This document shows, one piece after another, positions 10,198 through 20,640 of a DNA stretch of 64,000 nt (its first letter is position 1; each line of letters opens with the position of its first letter). The stretch is from NCBI GenBank assembly GCA_039720395.1, contig JBBPBK010000086.1, positions 186,001 through 250,000 of the forward strand, in the 5' to 3' direction. The DNA comes from Liquidambar formosana. Lineage: Eukaryota; Streptophyta; Magnoliopsida; Saxifragales; Altingiaceae. Below the pieces are notes generated by a model that was given only the letters and a program-made list of their open reading frames with translations, was not told the origin of the DNA and did no database searches. The position numbers and the translations under genes were made by a program.

Positions 10198-12128
10198 GTG
10201 ACAAGTCTTTAAAATAGGACTTGTGAAGCCATAAGTCCACGCACAAATTTTACAAAGCCTTAAGTCCATATAACACATGTTTTGACCAAAATACCCTCTT
10301 CCCCATCTTTCTCTGCGCACTGCATAGAAATAAAAAAGGGCCCTGAACTATCTTCGCCTGACCTACGCTTTTGAAGCTGCAAAAGAAGTGATCGAAAGGC
10401 TGACCATGGTACAAACGAAGAAGATACAAATGTGGGATGGTATCCTGTGCGATTCATGTGTCGTCATCATCGTTAGTGGTAATAAAAGGAGGGTTTCAAT
10501 CAGTGAAGATGGAGAAAGTGTTAGATGATGCCATTGTCAGAAAGCTTCACTACAACTAGGTTGACCCCTTATGTGGTTAGGGATGGTGAGTTTAGATAGT
10601 TGCTGCTTTCCTTACTGATGTCACAACCAAACAAGCAAACCATCCTTCTGGAACCACTATCAACACTATTTGCTTCTCAAAACGCCTAGAGAATTGTGAA
10701 AATATCAATTTGCGTGATTAGTAAGTTGGACTCACCTGGAAATCCAACAGTAGAAACTGCATTATCAAAGGCACCTGTCATCTTTTGTTCCCTTCTAATA
10801 ATGATCCAATTGTATAAATAAATAAAAAATAATTTATTTTAAAAACAATCCTAATTAGTTCTGGTTGCTCTATTCAACTTGATAAAACTTCTAGCATAAA
10901 GTTTTTTATGATGATTCATAATCATGGTTGATTTTGGGCAATTGTCAAAAGTAGTTACATGTAACTGTTTTCAAAATGTTTTTATTTTTGTTACCAAACA
11001 CTTAAATTTAATCGTAAATTTTTTAAATTTAAGTGTCTTTAGTTTCAAACACATAAAAAGTAGCTACATGTAACTGTTTAAAAACAATCACATGTAATGG
11101 TTTTAGAAAATATTATCTTTTGTCAAATCTACAAAATCTTTTGCTACTAATACCAAAATTAATTGTTTTATTCAAAATTAACAAGTTATTAAATTTAAAC
11201 TATTAAAAATATTTTAATTTTTGTTAAATAGTTACATGTAACTGTTACAATTTTTGTTAAACAGTTACATCTAAAACCAATTATACACACATAAGTTCAT
11301 AAACTAATTTACATTCAGCATTTATTCTACACAAATCTATAAACAGTTACATCAAAAAATAATTACATATAAACATATAGTATAAAAAGTTACATATAAT
11401 TGTTTTACATTCGCCATTTCTTTTGTACAAATCTGTATATAGTTACATGAATAGATTTCATTATGTGAGTAATTTGTGGAAGTATAGGTGTTTCATATCA
11501 ATTCCTCCTAATTTTTTCTTCTTTAGTCATGAATTTTGAAACAGTTACATGTAACTGTTTAAAAACAACTACATGTAATAGTTTTAGAAAACATTGTCTT
11601 TTGTCAAATCTACAAAAACTTTTGCTACTAATACCAAACTTAATTGTTTTATTCAAAATTAACAGTTAAATATGCTCACAAAACAATAATTTAAATTTAA
11701 ATTCTATTAAAAATGATTTAATTTCAATTTTTGTTAAACAGTTACATGTAACTGTTTATAACAGTTACATTGAATACAATGTAACTGTTACAAACTTGTA
11801 ACAGTTACATTGTATTCAATGTAACTATTTTTTTTATTTTTTTTATTTTATTATATACATAATTTCATATCTAGCATGGATCTTGTTTCAATGGTCTCAA
11901 TGAATAGATTTCAAAAATATAAATTTTATTGAAGACCGATATATAAAATAAAAGTTACGCTATTTTAAAGTTTGAAAACAAAAAATAACAACTTAAGGTT
12001 ATAATTGACTTTATGCACCTAAGACTCTCATAAAAAAACTACCGTTTCATTCAAAAAGGAACTTATGACTGCATAAAATTTAGCCTTGGACTTATACCTT
12101 TATAAGTTCTAAAAAGTGGACATTTCAC
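10198..12128. mobile_element. Candidate non-autonomous DNA transposon with long degenerate terminal inverted repeats
   Basis: The left end (ACTTGTGAAGCCATAAGTCC, then CAAATTTTACAAAG, near 10218-10260) matches the complement of the right end (ACTTATAAAGGTATAAGTCC, then TAAATTTTATGCAG, near 12055-12110). Outermost bases look like GTGACAAGTC on the left and GTGAAATGTCC on the complement of the right. No transposase is seen and I could not find a convincing target duplication, so the superfamily is open (Mutator- or hAT-like). Confidence 0.5.
10940..11830. repeat. Cluster of GTTACATGTAAC palindromes with internal direct duplication
   Basis: GTTACATGTAAC occurs at 10954, 11231, 11544 and 11741, with a one-base variant near 11063. 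A final block (11759-11826) holds ACAGTTACATTG...CAATGTAACTGT inverted pairs. About 140-150 bases starting at the 11063 copy are repeated directly from the 11544 copy (shared CTTTTGTCAAATCTACAAAA and TTTTGCTACTAATACCAAA). No coding potential. Confidence 0.8.
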
Positions 12129-12161
12129 TAATTTTTCCTTAAAAAAATCAATGCCTACATA

Positions 12162-12423
12162 CTCCCTCGGTCTCATTTTATTTGATCCTCTTTCTATTTT
12201 GGGATGTTCCAAAATAAATTTGATCACTTTTAAAAGTCAAAGCAAATTACAAAATTCCCTTTCTTGTAATTAAATTACCATTATTATATAGCTATCACAT
12301 AAAGTGAGATTCTATCATTGGATGATAGAATTGGAAAGTTAAAAAAAATTGGATGACATTGCAATGCATTACCTTAATACGTGTGTTTAGTCAAAGTGAT
12401 AAAATAAAATGGGACAAAGGGAG
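12162..12423. mobile_element. Stowaway-type MITE (Tc1/mariner-like), TA target duplication
   Basis: The terminal inverted repeat is CTCCCTCGGTCTCATTTTAT on the left and, complemented from the right, CTCCCTTTGTCCCATTTTAT. TA dinucleotides flank both ends (12160-12161 and 12424-12425). Length (262 bp), AT-rich interior and CTCCCTCCGTCCC-like ends fit plant Stowaway elements. Confidence 0.85.
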
Positions 12424-12425
12424 TA

Positions 12426-13740
12426 ATTGAAAATTGAACTGTAACATAATTGAGGTTAAAGTGAGACATTAGTCATCACTTAAATCCTTAAAAAACTTCA
12501 AGTTTTCAAATCTGTTTCTTGCTTCAGAAAGGAAAGATGAATAATCATTATTTTTATAGAAAACTTTAGATTTCAAAATCCTCTCTTGCTTCAAAAAGAG
12601 AAAATGAATGTTCCTCCATTTAAATAATATGAAATATAAAATTTAGAAAAAAAAAAATAACAATATGCTATGAGAGTAAAAATTGTACCATAGCATGAAA
12701 GTAAAAATAAAAAAATAAAAAAAATCATATTAAATAGAATTTCTAGGCCGAATTACTAACATGGATGCAAAACCAACCCAAAAAATAAATAAAATTTATT
12801 GGTAATAAAATAAAATCATCATGCAAATAGTTCATCAAAATTAGTGGTTTACGTACGATAAAAACATGGCAAGTACAGAAGATGAATATATATGTATGTT
12901 AACTTATCACAAACAAATTGATTAAGAAAAGAAATTATAATAATATGATATTGGTCACCAAATCCTTAAGTAATCTGTGCTGATAACATCTTATAAAATT
13001 AAAGAGGATAAGACTAAACAATAAAATAGTTTAGGATATTGATCTAGTTATATATATCCATCTCCCTTTTTTTTTTCTTTTTTTGATAATATAATATATT
13101 TTCTTATTCATGTATCAAAGGCCTTTTATAGGCTTACAACCATAATGAAAAAGAAAACAAACCTCCTTTGGCAATTGAAGAAGTGGATGCCAGTTAGAAA
13201 AGTGGTGGCCATAAATGCATTTATTTGCAACATTTGCGCCATAGTATATATAGGTTCCATAAAACCATTTTTTCTCTTTTATTTTAAACTTTTTTTCATT
13301 GAAATAGAAAACTCGAGGTTCTAATCTCCCTTGTACACTACGAATTAAGAAAGAGAAAAATATTGGAAAAATAAAAAAAATGGGGACATATTCAATCATT
13401 TTGACGTTTTCATTGGACAACCACACCACAAACTCCAAAAGTCTTTAATTAAGATAAATAAACAAAAGGGCACATTTGGATATATGAAATTACAACGTAA
13501 AAGTATGCACGTTTTTGTTAATAGTTTACAGCACTTTTGTGATAAGCTTATTTATACATTTTATATCTTGTGATGAGACACCCACCATCTTTGCCCAATA
13601 TTGTTGTGGGCTTCTTGAAATATTATTTTAAGTGCTACAATATATTATTTAATTAGTTATGCTCCAATCTCTCTCTCTCTGTGATTATTAAAGTGCTCTA
13701 TACCTCCATACCACCCTTTATATCAGGTTGAGAATGTCAG
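12426..13740. other. AT-rich spacer without recognisable genes
   Basis: Homopolymer A/T runs and a minus-strand frame of 107 codons (13115..13438) with no known motif. A CT run lies near 13670-13682. I see no gene. Confidence 0.4.
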
Positions 13741-14020
13741 TCCAATGCCCTACAGATATGATTAAGGATTCTGTGCTGATCTGCATGAGTTGTCCCGTGC
13801 TGAGGTGTTTTGGGTTATCGGATGGATTCTTGAACAGTCAAGATTAAAGGATCAAAAAATTGTTATTAAAGATATTTTAGTCATTTCAATAGCAACTTTT
13901 TGATTTTCAATCTTGATCGTCTAAGAACTCATCCAATGGCCAAAAACACTTTAGTATGATATTGAAATTTTACAACTTAGCATCGAATTGAATATGAACT
14001 CTACAGATATTATCTATGAC
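13741..14020. repeat. Fold-back MITE-like element
   Basis: The arm near 13808-13860 (GTTTTGGGTTATCGGATGGA, then CAAGATTAAAGGATCAAAAA) pairs with the complement of 13898-13955 (GTTTTTGGCCATTGGATGAG, then CAAGATTGAAAATCAAAAAG). Outer CTACAGATAT motifs occur at both ends. Boundaries approximate. Confidence 0.55.
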
Positions 14021-14487
14021 AGCGGAGCTCACACTTAATTTCTGCTGTGGACCTGTACCTAACTTACCACTTTGGCCAGTGCCCACATATATGACATCAA
14101 GTTAATCTATCTGATTGGGAATATGCTGTGCAGTGTCCAACTCATACATTGACCAAGTGCAGACATTTTCCAGCTAGGTGAGTTTTAACTCATATTTATT
14201 GGGAGGAAATGCTTTATTCAGTGGTTAAAGCCTAAGGATATATATGCAATCAGTGTGCTAAGCAAGAGACGTATATACTATATATTTTAAGGAATCATTA
14301 TCTGATCGCCAAAATTGAGCAAAAATCAGCATCAATATTTGATTCTAGCCGTCCGTTGTTTCGCAATTGATATATAATGGTTTTTTGTATTTTTTGAAAA
14401 AAAACAAAAACAAAAAACATTGATCACGAGTTAAGAAGCCCAATTTGAGTTCATCTATACCACCTCAGAGAGAGACTAAGTCATTAT

Positions 14488-14672
14488 AGTAATCATTTGT
14501 TTTCTCACCCAATTATGAGTTGTTGAATTTTAAAGATGAAATAATAAATTAATAACATTAAGCTTGGCCAACTCATCTTTAGTAATCATTTGTTTTCTCA
14601 CCCAATTATGAATTATTGAATTTTAAAGATGAAATAATAAATTAATTACATTAAGCTTGGTCAACTCATCAT
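14488..14672 (+). repeat. 93-bp tandem duplication
   Basis: Two head-to-tail copies begin AGTAATCATTTGTTTTCTCA at 14488 and 14581 and differ at only a few bases, so the duplication is recent. Non-coding. Confidence 0.9.
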
Positions 14673-14828
14673 TTACTATCCATTATTTTTTATTTTTTAT
14701 TTTACAATAATTACCCTCAAGGAAATTGATTTGGAATTTAAAATTTAATGTGACAAATAAAAATCATTAATAACATAATCATAAAAGTCTCTCATTTATT
14801 ATGTATTCTGAGTTTTGGAGAAGGTATA

Positions 14829-15112
14829 CTCCCTCCCTCTCATATTTATTATATTCCTTTTCATTTTGAATCGTTTCAAAATTATTGTTTTATAAAAAAA
14901 CAAGACTTCACTTTAATGAATTTTCCAAAATGCCCATATCCATAGTATTATTTACATGATATGGACAAAATAAACTCAACTAATGATTGTACTATATTTG
15001 ATGACAAAATTAGAATGTTAAAATATAGAGGTGGATGTGATAGCATTTTAAAGGGATTTCTTAAAAGATATATTTTTTCAAACAGGATAGTCAATGTGAA
15101 ACAGAAAAAATA
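14829..15112. repeat. Degenerate Stowaway-like MITE
   Basis: The left end TACTCCCTCCCTCTCATATT is a Stowaway terminus. The right end (about 15088-15110, GTCAATGTGAAACAG) is only weakly complementary. Probably an old copy. Confidence 0.4.
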
Positions 15113-15731
15113 TATATAATTTATTTTCATTTATAAATCTCGGAAAAAAAAAAAATTCCTTTCTGCCCACAAAGTAGGCTTTCTTTTCTTTTTGGTTATC
15201 CTAAAATGTTTGACACTATGAAAAGTTAAATTATAAATTTTCTTAATTTTTTCATACTATATTTTATTATACCTAAAATTATTTTAAACTCATAATCAAT
15301 TCATTGATTATAGGATAAGAATTTTTTTTTTGATAAAAAAAAAAAGTGACGAATTAATGCATTTTTTTTTTTAATCAACATTCAGGGAGACCTATCTGGC
15401 TATCTTTATAGGCGAAAATAGTAAAACATAATTTAAAAGCAATAAGGAAAATGAAGAAATCATCCTTTATCTCAATTTTTAAAGTGTAATAATTAATAAA
15501 TTCACTGTCTGTAGCAGTCTTTTTCTTAACATGGAGCTGTAGCAGCCATTTCTTCCAATGATATAAAGAGGCAAATAGAGGCGGCACCACCACGTTAAAG
15601 AAAAAAACAAAAAACAAAAAACAAAACAAAAGTCTTAAGGTGGGCACCACAACCCATGCATTTTTGTCGCAGCGAAATATATGCCCCATGTAGACCATGA
15701 GGATTATGAAGAGGCTTTCAAATTTCAACCT

Positions 15732-15741
15732 TCTCTATAAG
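15732..15741 (+). promoter_or_regulatory. Possible TATA element of the OCT gene
   Basis: CTATAAGA lies about 65-70 bases before the OCT start codon, in a stretch followed by C/T-rich leader sequence. A positional inference only. Confidence 0.3.
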
Positions 15742-15795
15742 AACTGCTGCTATTACTTTCTCTTCTCCCACTCAAAAGATAGATAACCAAAATTG

Positions 15796-15837
15796 ATGCC
15801 ATATGGCCGATTCAACTCCGCTTCTCTCCCACTCTGA
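15796..15837 (+). promoter_or_regulatory. Upstream ORF overlapping the OCT start
   Basis: An ATG seven bases before the OCT ATG opens a 13-codon frame (MPYGRF... ending at TGA, 15835-15837) in another phase, overlapping the main start. If the transcript leader includes it, it should lower translation of the transporter unless ribosomes skip it (context ATTG-ATG-C is weak). Confidence 0.45.
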
Positions 15838-17374
15838 CTCGGCCCACTCAATAACTCAGTGCCTCGAGAAACACCTCCCATCCCTCGACTCCACCATCGA
15901 ACGGTGTATAGGTGATTTTGGATGGACCCAGTTCCTGCAAGCTAGCCTTGTGTCCTTTGCATGGGTCTTTGATGCCCAGCAAACATTCATCAGCGTCTTC
16001 ACTGATGCCGAGCCGACATGGCACTGCACTCGACTTGGCGACGAGTCATGTAACTCTGTCTCCAACATCTGCCACCTTCCCAAAAATTCATGGGCGTGGG
16101 ATTGGCCCATACACACATCGATCGTATCGGAGTGGGCCCTCGAGTGCTCCGGCGCACTCATCACGGGCTTACCCGCTTCGTCGTTCTTCATGGGTTGCCT
16201 AGCGGGTGGACTCGTCCTTGCCACACTCGCCGACTCGTCACTCGGTCGCAAAAACATGCTATTCCTCTCTTGTTTGCTGATGTCCATAGCTGGTATTCTC
16301 ACTGTCTTCTCCACCAATATTTGGATCTACTCAGCCTTGAGATTCGTTACGGGTTTCGGCAGGGGTACAATCGGAACATGCGCGCTCGTGTTATCGACGG
16401 AGCTTGTCGGAAAGCGGTGGCGAGGCCAGGTTGGGGTTATGGGTTTCTTTTGTTTCACGCTAGGGTTTCTATCCTTACCAGCTATAGCTTATCTAAACAG
16501 AGGTTCTTCCTGGAGGAACATCTATCTATGGACTTCCATTCCCACGATCTTCTACTGTCTTTTAGTTCATTTATTAGTTCGTGAGTCTCCCAGATGGCTT
16601 TTCGTGCAAGGACGTAAAGAAGACGCCTTAGCAACATTAAAAAGTATTTCCAACTCTACTTGCCACAGTGATAGTGGAAGTGGTGGTGGTCTAAGCTATA
16701 GCTTCTCCGGCGTGTCGATTGGACAAGAAGCATGGAACGACGATATCTATTCGGCCATCAAAATCTTGTTGGAGAAAAGATGGGCTCTCCGACGCTTATC
16801 AGCTGTCATGATGACGGGGTTCGGCATTGGAATAGTGTATTACGGCATGCCGTTGGGTCTCGGAAACTTGTCATTCAATCTTTATTTGAGTGTCACATTA
16901 AATGCCTTGTCGGAGTTACCTGCATCGCTGGTCACATTCTTCCTTATAGGGAGACTGAATAGGAGAAGTGCAATATTAGTGTTTTCTATCCTAAGCGCAG
17001 TGTGTAGTATAATGTGTGTTGTGATGGGTAATGTATGGACAGGATTGCAAATTGGGCTGGAGCTAGTATCCTTCTTCAGCGCGTGTACAGCCTTCAACGT
17101 GTTACTAATATATACCATAGAGCTGTTTCCAACGTGCGTGCGCAACTCGGCGGTGTCCATGTTGAGGCAGGCGTTGGTGTTGGGAGGCGTGTTCAGTCCA
17201 GTGTTAGTCGCCGCCGGGAGGAAAAAAGGGTTTCTTACGTATGGGGTGTTTGGGATAGTGATAGGCTTTTGTGGGTTGTTTGTGGCATTTTTGCCGGAAA
17301 CAAAGGGTGGGACCCTTTGTGATACCATGGATGAAGAGGAGGAAAAGGAAAGAGCCAACTTGCAATGGGCTTAA
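15803..17374 (+). CDS. OCT: Organic cation/carnitine transporter, OCT family (MFS)
   Basis: A 523-residue uninterrupted ORF for a membrane transporter of the plant OCT family, which moves organic cations, carnitine or polyamine-like solutes across the plasma membrane or tonoplast. A hydrophobic segment at about 44-62 is followed by a long loop with many Cys (residues 75-115, C75, C83, C90, C115), typical of OCTs. The MFS signature D-S-S-L-G-R-K is at 144-150, RGQVG at 207-211, RESPRWL at 260-266, ELFPTCVRN at 440-448 and LPETKG at 497-502. About 12 membrane spans are expected. The C-terminus is acidic (DEEEEKE). Length and single-exon structure fit the family (about 500-540 aa). The start is the first ATG in frame; a short upstream ORF overlaps it. 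The exact Arabidopsis counterpart (OCT1-6) and substrate cannot be fixed by eye. Confidence 0.95.
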   Translation: MADSTPLLSHSDSAHSITQCLEKHLPSLDSTIERCIGDFGWTQFLQASLVSFAWVFDAQQTFISVFTDAEPTWHCTRLGDESCNSVSNICHLPKNSWAWDWPIHTSIVSEWALECSGALITGLPASSFFMGCLAGGLVLATLADSSLGRKNMLFLSCLLMSIAGILTVFSTNIWIYSALRFVTGFGRGTIGTCALVLSTELVGKRWRGQVGVMGFFCFTLGFLSLPAIAYLNRGSSWRNIYLWTSIPTIFYCLLVHLLVRESPRWLFVQGRKEDALATLKSISNSTCHSDSGSGGGLSYSFSGVSIGQEAWNDDIYSAIKILLEKRWALRRLSAVMMTGFGIGIVYYGMPLGLGNLSFNLYLSVTLNALSELPASLVTFFLIGRLNRRSAILVFSILSAVCSIMCVVMGNVWTGLQIGLELVSFFSACTAFNVLLIYTIELFPTCVRNSAVSMLRQALVLGGVFSPVLVAAGRKKGFLTYGVFGIVIGFCGLFVAFLPETKGGTLCDTMDEEEEKERANLQWA

Positions 17375-18164
17375 GGGCATCTAGAGACAAATTAAGCAGG
17401 ATTTGTATTGGAGAAGTGTCTATCTATTTTTAGGATATTATTTGTATGGTTGCTGTATTCATCATCATCGTTATCAATTTATCATCATCATCATCTCTAT
17501 CATCTCTCTCTCTCAGAAAAGATTTATTCGCCAAAAATACTGTGTGCCTAATGAAGAAGCCAATAATTAATTAGACCTGAAAGAGAGTGGTTAGTGGGCA
17601 AATATTCCTAGGGATATACTAAAAATAGGGACACGATAGTTAGTTCCACACTTTGTCCTACAAATCTTTTCCTGTTGAAAGAATATGGGTTAAAGTTATG
17701 AAACCACTGATATGATTAAATCCTAAAAATTAAAATAACACTAAATTTACATAGTAGAGAAAGATTTATAGGGTGAGGTATGGCGGTAACTAGCATTTCC
17801 CATATTAAAAATATGAAAGACTTAATCAATTGAATATATGTAGAAATTAATATATGTATATGAGTAACTCGATCGGCAGAATAGGATTGTTCAGCACCCT
17901 CAGCTGAATTGTGCAAGTGACTCCCAATTAATTCTAAAACACTAGCTTGCCCTGTTTTTGTGGCTCCTCTTCCTTGAGCTTGGTCTATGTAAAATTCAGC
18001 AGCACAGTTTTGTTGGGTTCTCAGTACATTTCTCAACAATTTGGAAGAGACTTTGGTGATATTAGCAGATTTGATTTTTTTTTTGTTGGTGGGGTAGGAG
18101 AGGGGGGGTGTTGAGGACAGAAAAAACATGCTCAAATTGGGTGTTCAAAAACTTAATTAGATCC
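17375..18164. other. 3' flank of the OCT gene and spacer
   Basis: A CAT/ATC-rich stretch (17455-17515) probably lies in the OCT 3' UTR. A minus-strand 139-codon frame (17716..18135) has no recognised motif and ends in low-complexity sequence, so I do not call it a gene. Confidence 0.4.
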
Positions 18165-18379
18165 GAGTCCTCTTTTGATGTGTTTCAATTCGCGCATATC
18201 GGTCGAACAGGCAATGAAGTAGCTCATGGATTAGCTAGGTATGCTAAGAATGTTTTAGATGTTGAAATTTGGTTGGATGAAACTTTAGTTTGTGTAAGGG
18301 TCCAAGTCTTTGTAGACTTGGCTCATGATTTTCCTTAGTCTTTCTAATACTATTGTCTTTTTATCCAAAAAATAAAAAA
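18165..18379 (+). mobile_element. 5'-truncated LINE tail with 14-bp target duplication
   Basis: The insert encodes the end of a LINE RNase H domain (FAHIGRTGNEVAHGLARYAK, then VEIWLDE) and finishes in an A-rich tail. It is flanked by ACTTAATTAGATCC (18151-18164) and ACTTAATCAGATCC (18380-18393), 13 of 14 bases identical. That is the signature of target-primed reverse transcription and sets both boundaries. It is far too short to be functional. Confidence 0.85.
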
Positions 18380-18994
18380 ACTTAATCAGATCCATCTTAC
18401 TTACTTCCGTACACCCAAGATGCCAAAGCTAGGAATCAAGTTGAGGGGAGGCGAACTATGGTTTGTTGTTAGTACTTTGTCCTAATTCAAAAAATTGAAG
18501 AGGTTTTAGTTTAAAAAATTTCTCGAGCTTTGTATTTTCAGGTAGAAAAAATTGCAAAAAATTATAATTCATTAATAAAGTAGCAAAAAAATATTCAAGA
18601 GAGGGAATGAGAGATTTTTTTTTTTGGGGGGGGGGGGGGGGGGTTGAGGGTTTTATATGGAGGAAAAATAAAAAATGAGAGGGTTGGGAACAAATAATAA
18701 AGAGTGTTAAAAAAAAATTCTAAGGAATGGTAAATATATAGTTTTAAAAACTTAAGGTATCCTTTTATTAAAAAGAAAAAAAATCGAAATGAGGCAGTTC
18801 TTCCTTGGCTTCGCCCCTGCCAAGATACTAAATAGAATTCAAAATTTTCTTGACATTGCATGTTGTGATCATGTCTAACAGCTAGCACTCTAACGTCGTA
18901 CATCATGTGAAATGACATCAAACACTTAGAAAAACCACCATCAAGTGAAATGGTCACAGTTGAAGGAGGGTAGAGTAAAAATGATAGAATTATG
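18380..18994. other. Spacer with T-run/G-run tract
   Basis: A run of T followed by an uninterrupted run of about 18 G lies near 18613-18645. The rest is AT-rich with no gene. A Leu/Phe-rich minus-strand frame (18595..18957) is an artefact of these homopolymers. Confidence 0.5.
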
Positions 18995-19066
18995 GTAGGT
19001 TAAGGGTTCAAACCCTCTAATAATTATACCCAAAAATAAAAATAAATAAAAATAAAAAAAAGAAAG
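18995..19066 (+). repeat. Possible SINE 3' part (B-box-like motif plus A-rich tail)
   Basis: GGTTCAAACCC matches the RNA polymerase III B-box pattern and is followed by an (A)nT-type tail. No matching A-box or target duplication was found, so this is weak. Confidence 0.3.
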
Positions 19067-19521
19067 GTTGCATGCCTTACACGGCTTACACGCATTGGCT
19101 TACTTATGTTGTTCCCCTTCGAGCGAGTTCTACCGTAGCAAGGAAATTTTTATATTTATTATTTCTTATTAATACGGGAATGAAAATTTATTTGTCAATC
19201 CAAGTGAAAAAGAGAGAGAGAAGAACGTGCAGCATAAAATTAAGACAGTGCAACAAACAAGAATAAGATTAGAAAACACATTTAAACAGGAGCTAGCAGC
19301 CATAGCAAAGTATCATGAACAGATCAGCTATGACTGTTTAAATCATGTTTGTTCTGTGAACATAATATTCTATTTCAATAAAATAAATAAATAATCTATC
19401 GAATGTTGGGTCTCCTGACCAAGTTTTTTGAAGTTCGACAGACTCAATATACAACCATTATGCTTATGCAGGGTTGGAGGCTGCCAAAGTACTTTATATA
19501 TATATATAGGTTGATCATGTG

Positions 19522-19800
19522 TGGGATATTTCAGAATATCCCGTTTGATTACGACCGTTCGTGAGCAATACGCGCGTATCGATCACGGACAACCGTATCG
19601 TTCACAAATGGCCGTGATCGAACTGGATATTCAGGATATCTCGCATATGATCAAAACTGCGCGTGTCGTTCACAGACAGCCGTGATCGAACGGGATATTC
19701 AAGATATCCCGTATATGATCAAAACTTTATATCTATATATATATATAGCGCGTGTCGCTCATGAACGACCGTGATCGAACGGAATATTTTGGGATATATA
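19522..19800 (+). repeat. Tandem repeat block, 68-bp unit rich in CGTGATCGAACGGGATATTC
   Basis: The unit starts CGTRTCGTTCAC at 19594 and 19662 (period 68). A third, diverged copy starts at 19751 after an AT-rich insertion, and an upstream partial copy lies at 19525-19590. Units share CCGTGATCGAAC, GGATATTCAAGATATC and CATATGATCAAAAC. It is CG-rich compared with its surroundings and contains palindromes such as GGGATATT...AATATCCC. Confidence 0.8.
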
Positions 19801-20300
19801 TATATATTGGAAAAGAAATTAAAGGTACTGAATAACATATGAGCATGACCATAATTTACTTATATATAGTCATGATATGATCGACTTATTGCGCGCCTGA
19901 CTTCTGATGCGATGATTACAAATTATTTGCTTCAAAACTGAATCCGGGTTCAGAAGGAATTTTTCAGTGGATAAATCTTCCAGAGTGGTGATTCCTCTAG
20001 GGGCCTCTATTGAAGCCTCTGAAGACTTGCTTTCTAGGTAGACCCCAATTCTAATAACAAATTTTTATTTATTGCTTTACCTTTGTGCAAAATTACTATT
20101 AAGGCCCAAAAACCTCCTTCACTGTATCATCCAAATCTTTATTTCTAGCGAATCCACCATTTTTATTCTAGTGAGCACCATCTTTCCCCGGCAATGTAGA
20201 AGGTTTGGATCGCCAAGAAGGTAAATAGAAGGTTTGTTTTAATGAAATTGTGAGAATTGCGTGGAATCAAGATCTTGGAGACATTGCATGGATTACACTG
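19801..20300. other. Spacer, no gene seen
   Basis: Mixed AT-rich sequence with no recognised ORF or element. Confidence 0.4.
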
Positions 20301-20424
20301 ACGCTATATTTGGATAAGAAATTTTTATAGGGATTTTGTCCATCTCATATATCCCTATAAAAATTTTACAAATTTCATCTCAAAAACAAATTCCACCTAG
20401 AAATTCCTTATCTCCAAACATAAC
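20301..20424. repeat. Small fold-back MITE (about 120 bp)
   Basis: The left end ACGCTATATTTGGATAAGAA is mirrored by the complement of the right end, ACGTTATGTTTGGAGATAAG. TATAGGGAT motifs pair internally. The high similarity of the arms supports a hairpin element; target duplication not resolved. Confidence 0.6.
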
Positions 20425-20474
20425 GTGAAGGATTTTTGTGTCAAAATTGCATTCATAGCCTAGTGGGCACGATT

Positions 20475-20640
20475 GAGTGATATGGCATGATAAGCTAGTG
20501 GGGTGGTGGCATTCTCTTCATTTTTAATCAAGTTATTTGGTATTCAATTAACCTTATAGCCGAAGAAGCACTAATACCCATTTGTTGATATTAGAAGGTT
20601 AGAATCAAGGATAGGTTCTATTGATTTTCCATATGCTCCA
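20475..20640 (+). repeat. Short interspersed repeat, copy 1 (partner near 49220-49320)
   Basis: The 3' part (CATTTGTTGATATTAGAAGG ... TAGGTTCTATTGAT) resembles 49250-49310 (CATTTGTTGATAATAAATGA ... TAGATTCTATTAAT). This suggests two copies of one short dispersed family, possibly SINE-derived. Confidence 0.35.

Noticed and set aside
6700..12128. CRISPR-like or virus-derived repeat arrays
   Set aside because: Repeats lack conserved spacer spacing and cas genes, the genome is a plant's, and no viral gene is seen.
13115..13438. 107-codon minus-strand ORF
   Set aside because: Composition reflects AT-rich DNA; no domain and no promoter context.
15856..17358. Long antisense and alternate-frame ORFs within the OCT gene (e.g. 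15856..16317, 16882..17358 minus; 16090..16584 plus)
   Set aside because: They are shadows of the GC-richer transporter coding sequence, and their translations have no recognisable domain.
17716..18135. 139-codon minus-strand ORF after the OCT gene
   Set aside because: No known motif, low-complexity C-terminal part, overlaps the target site of a LINE insertion; no splice partners found.
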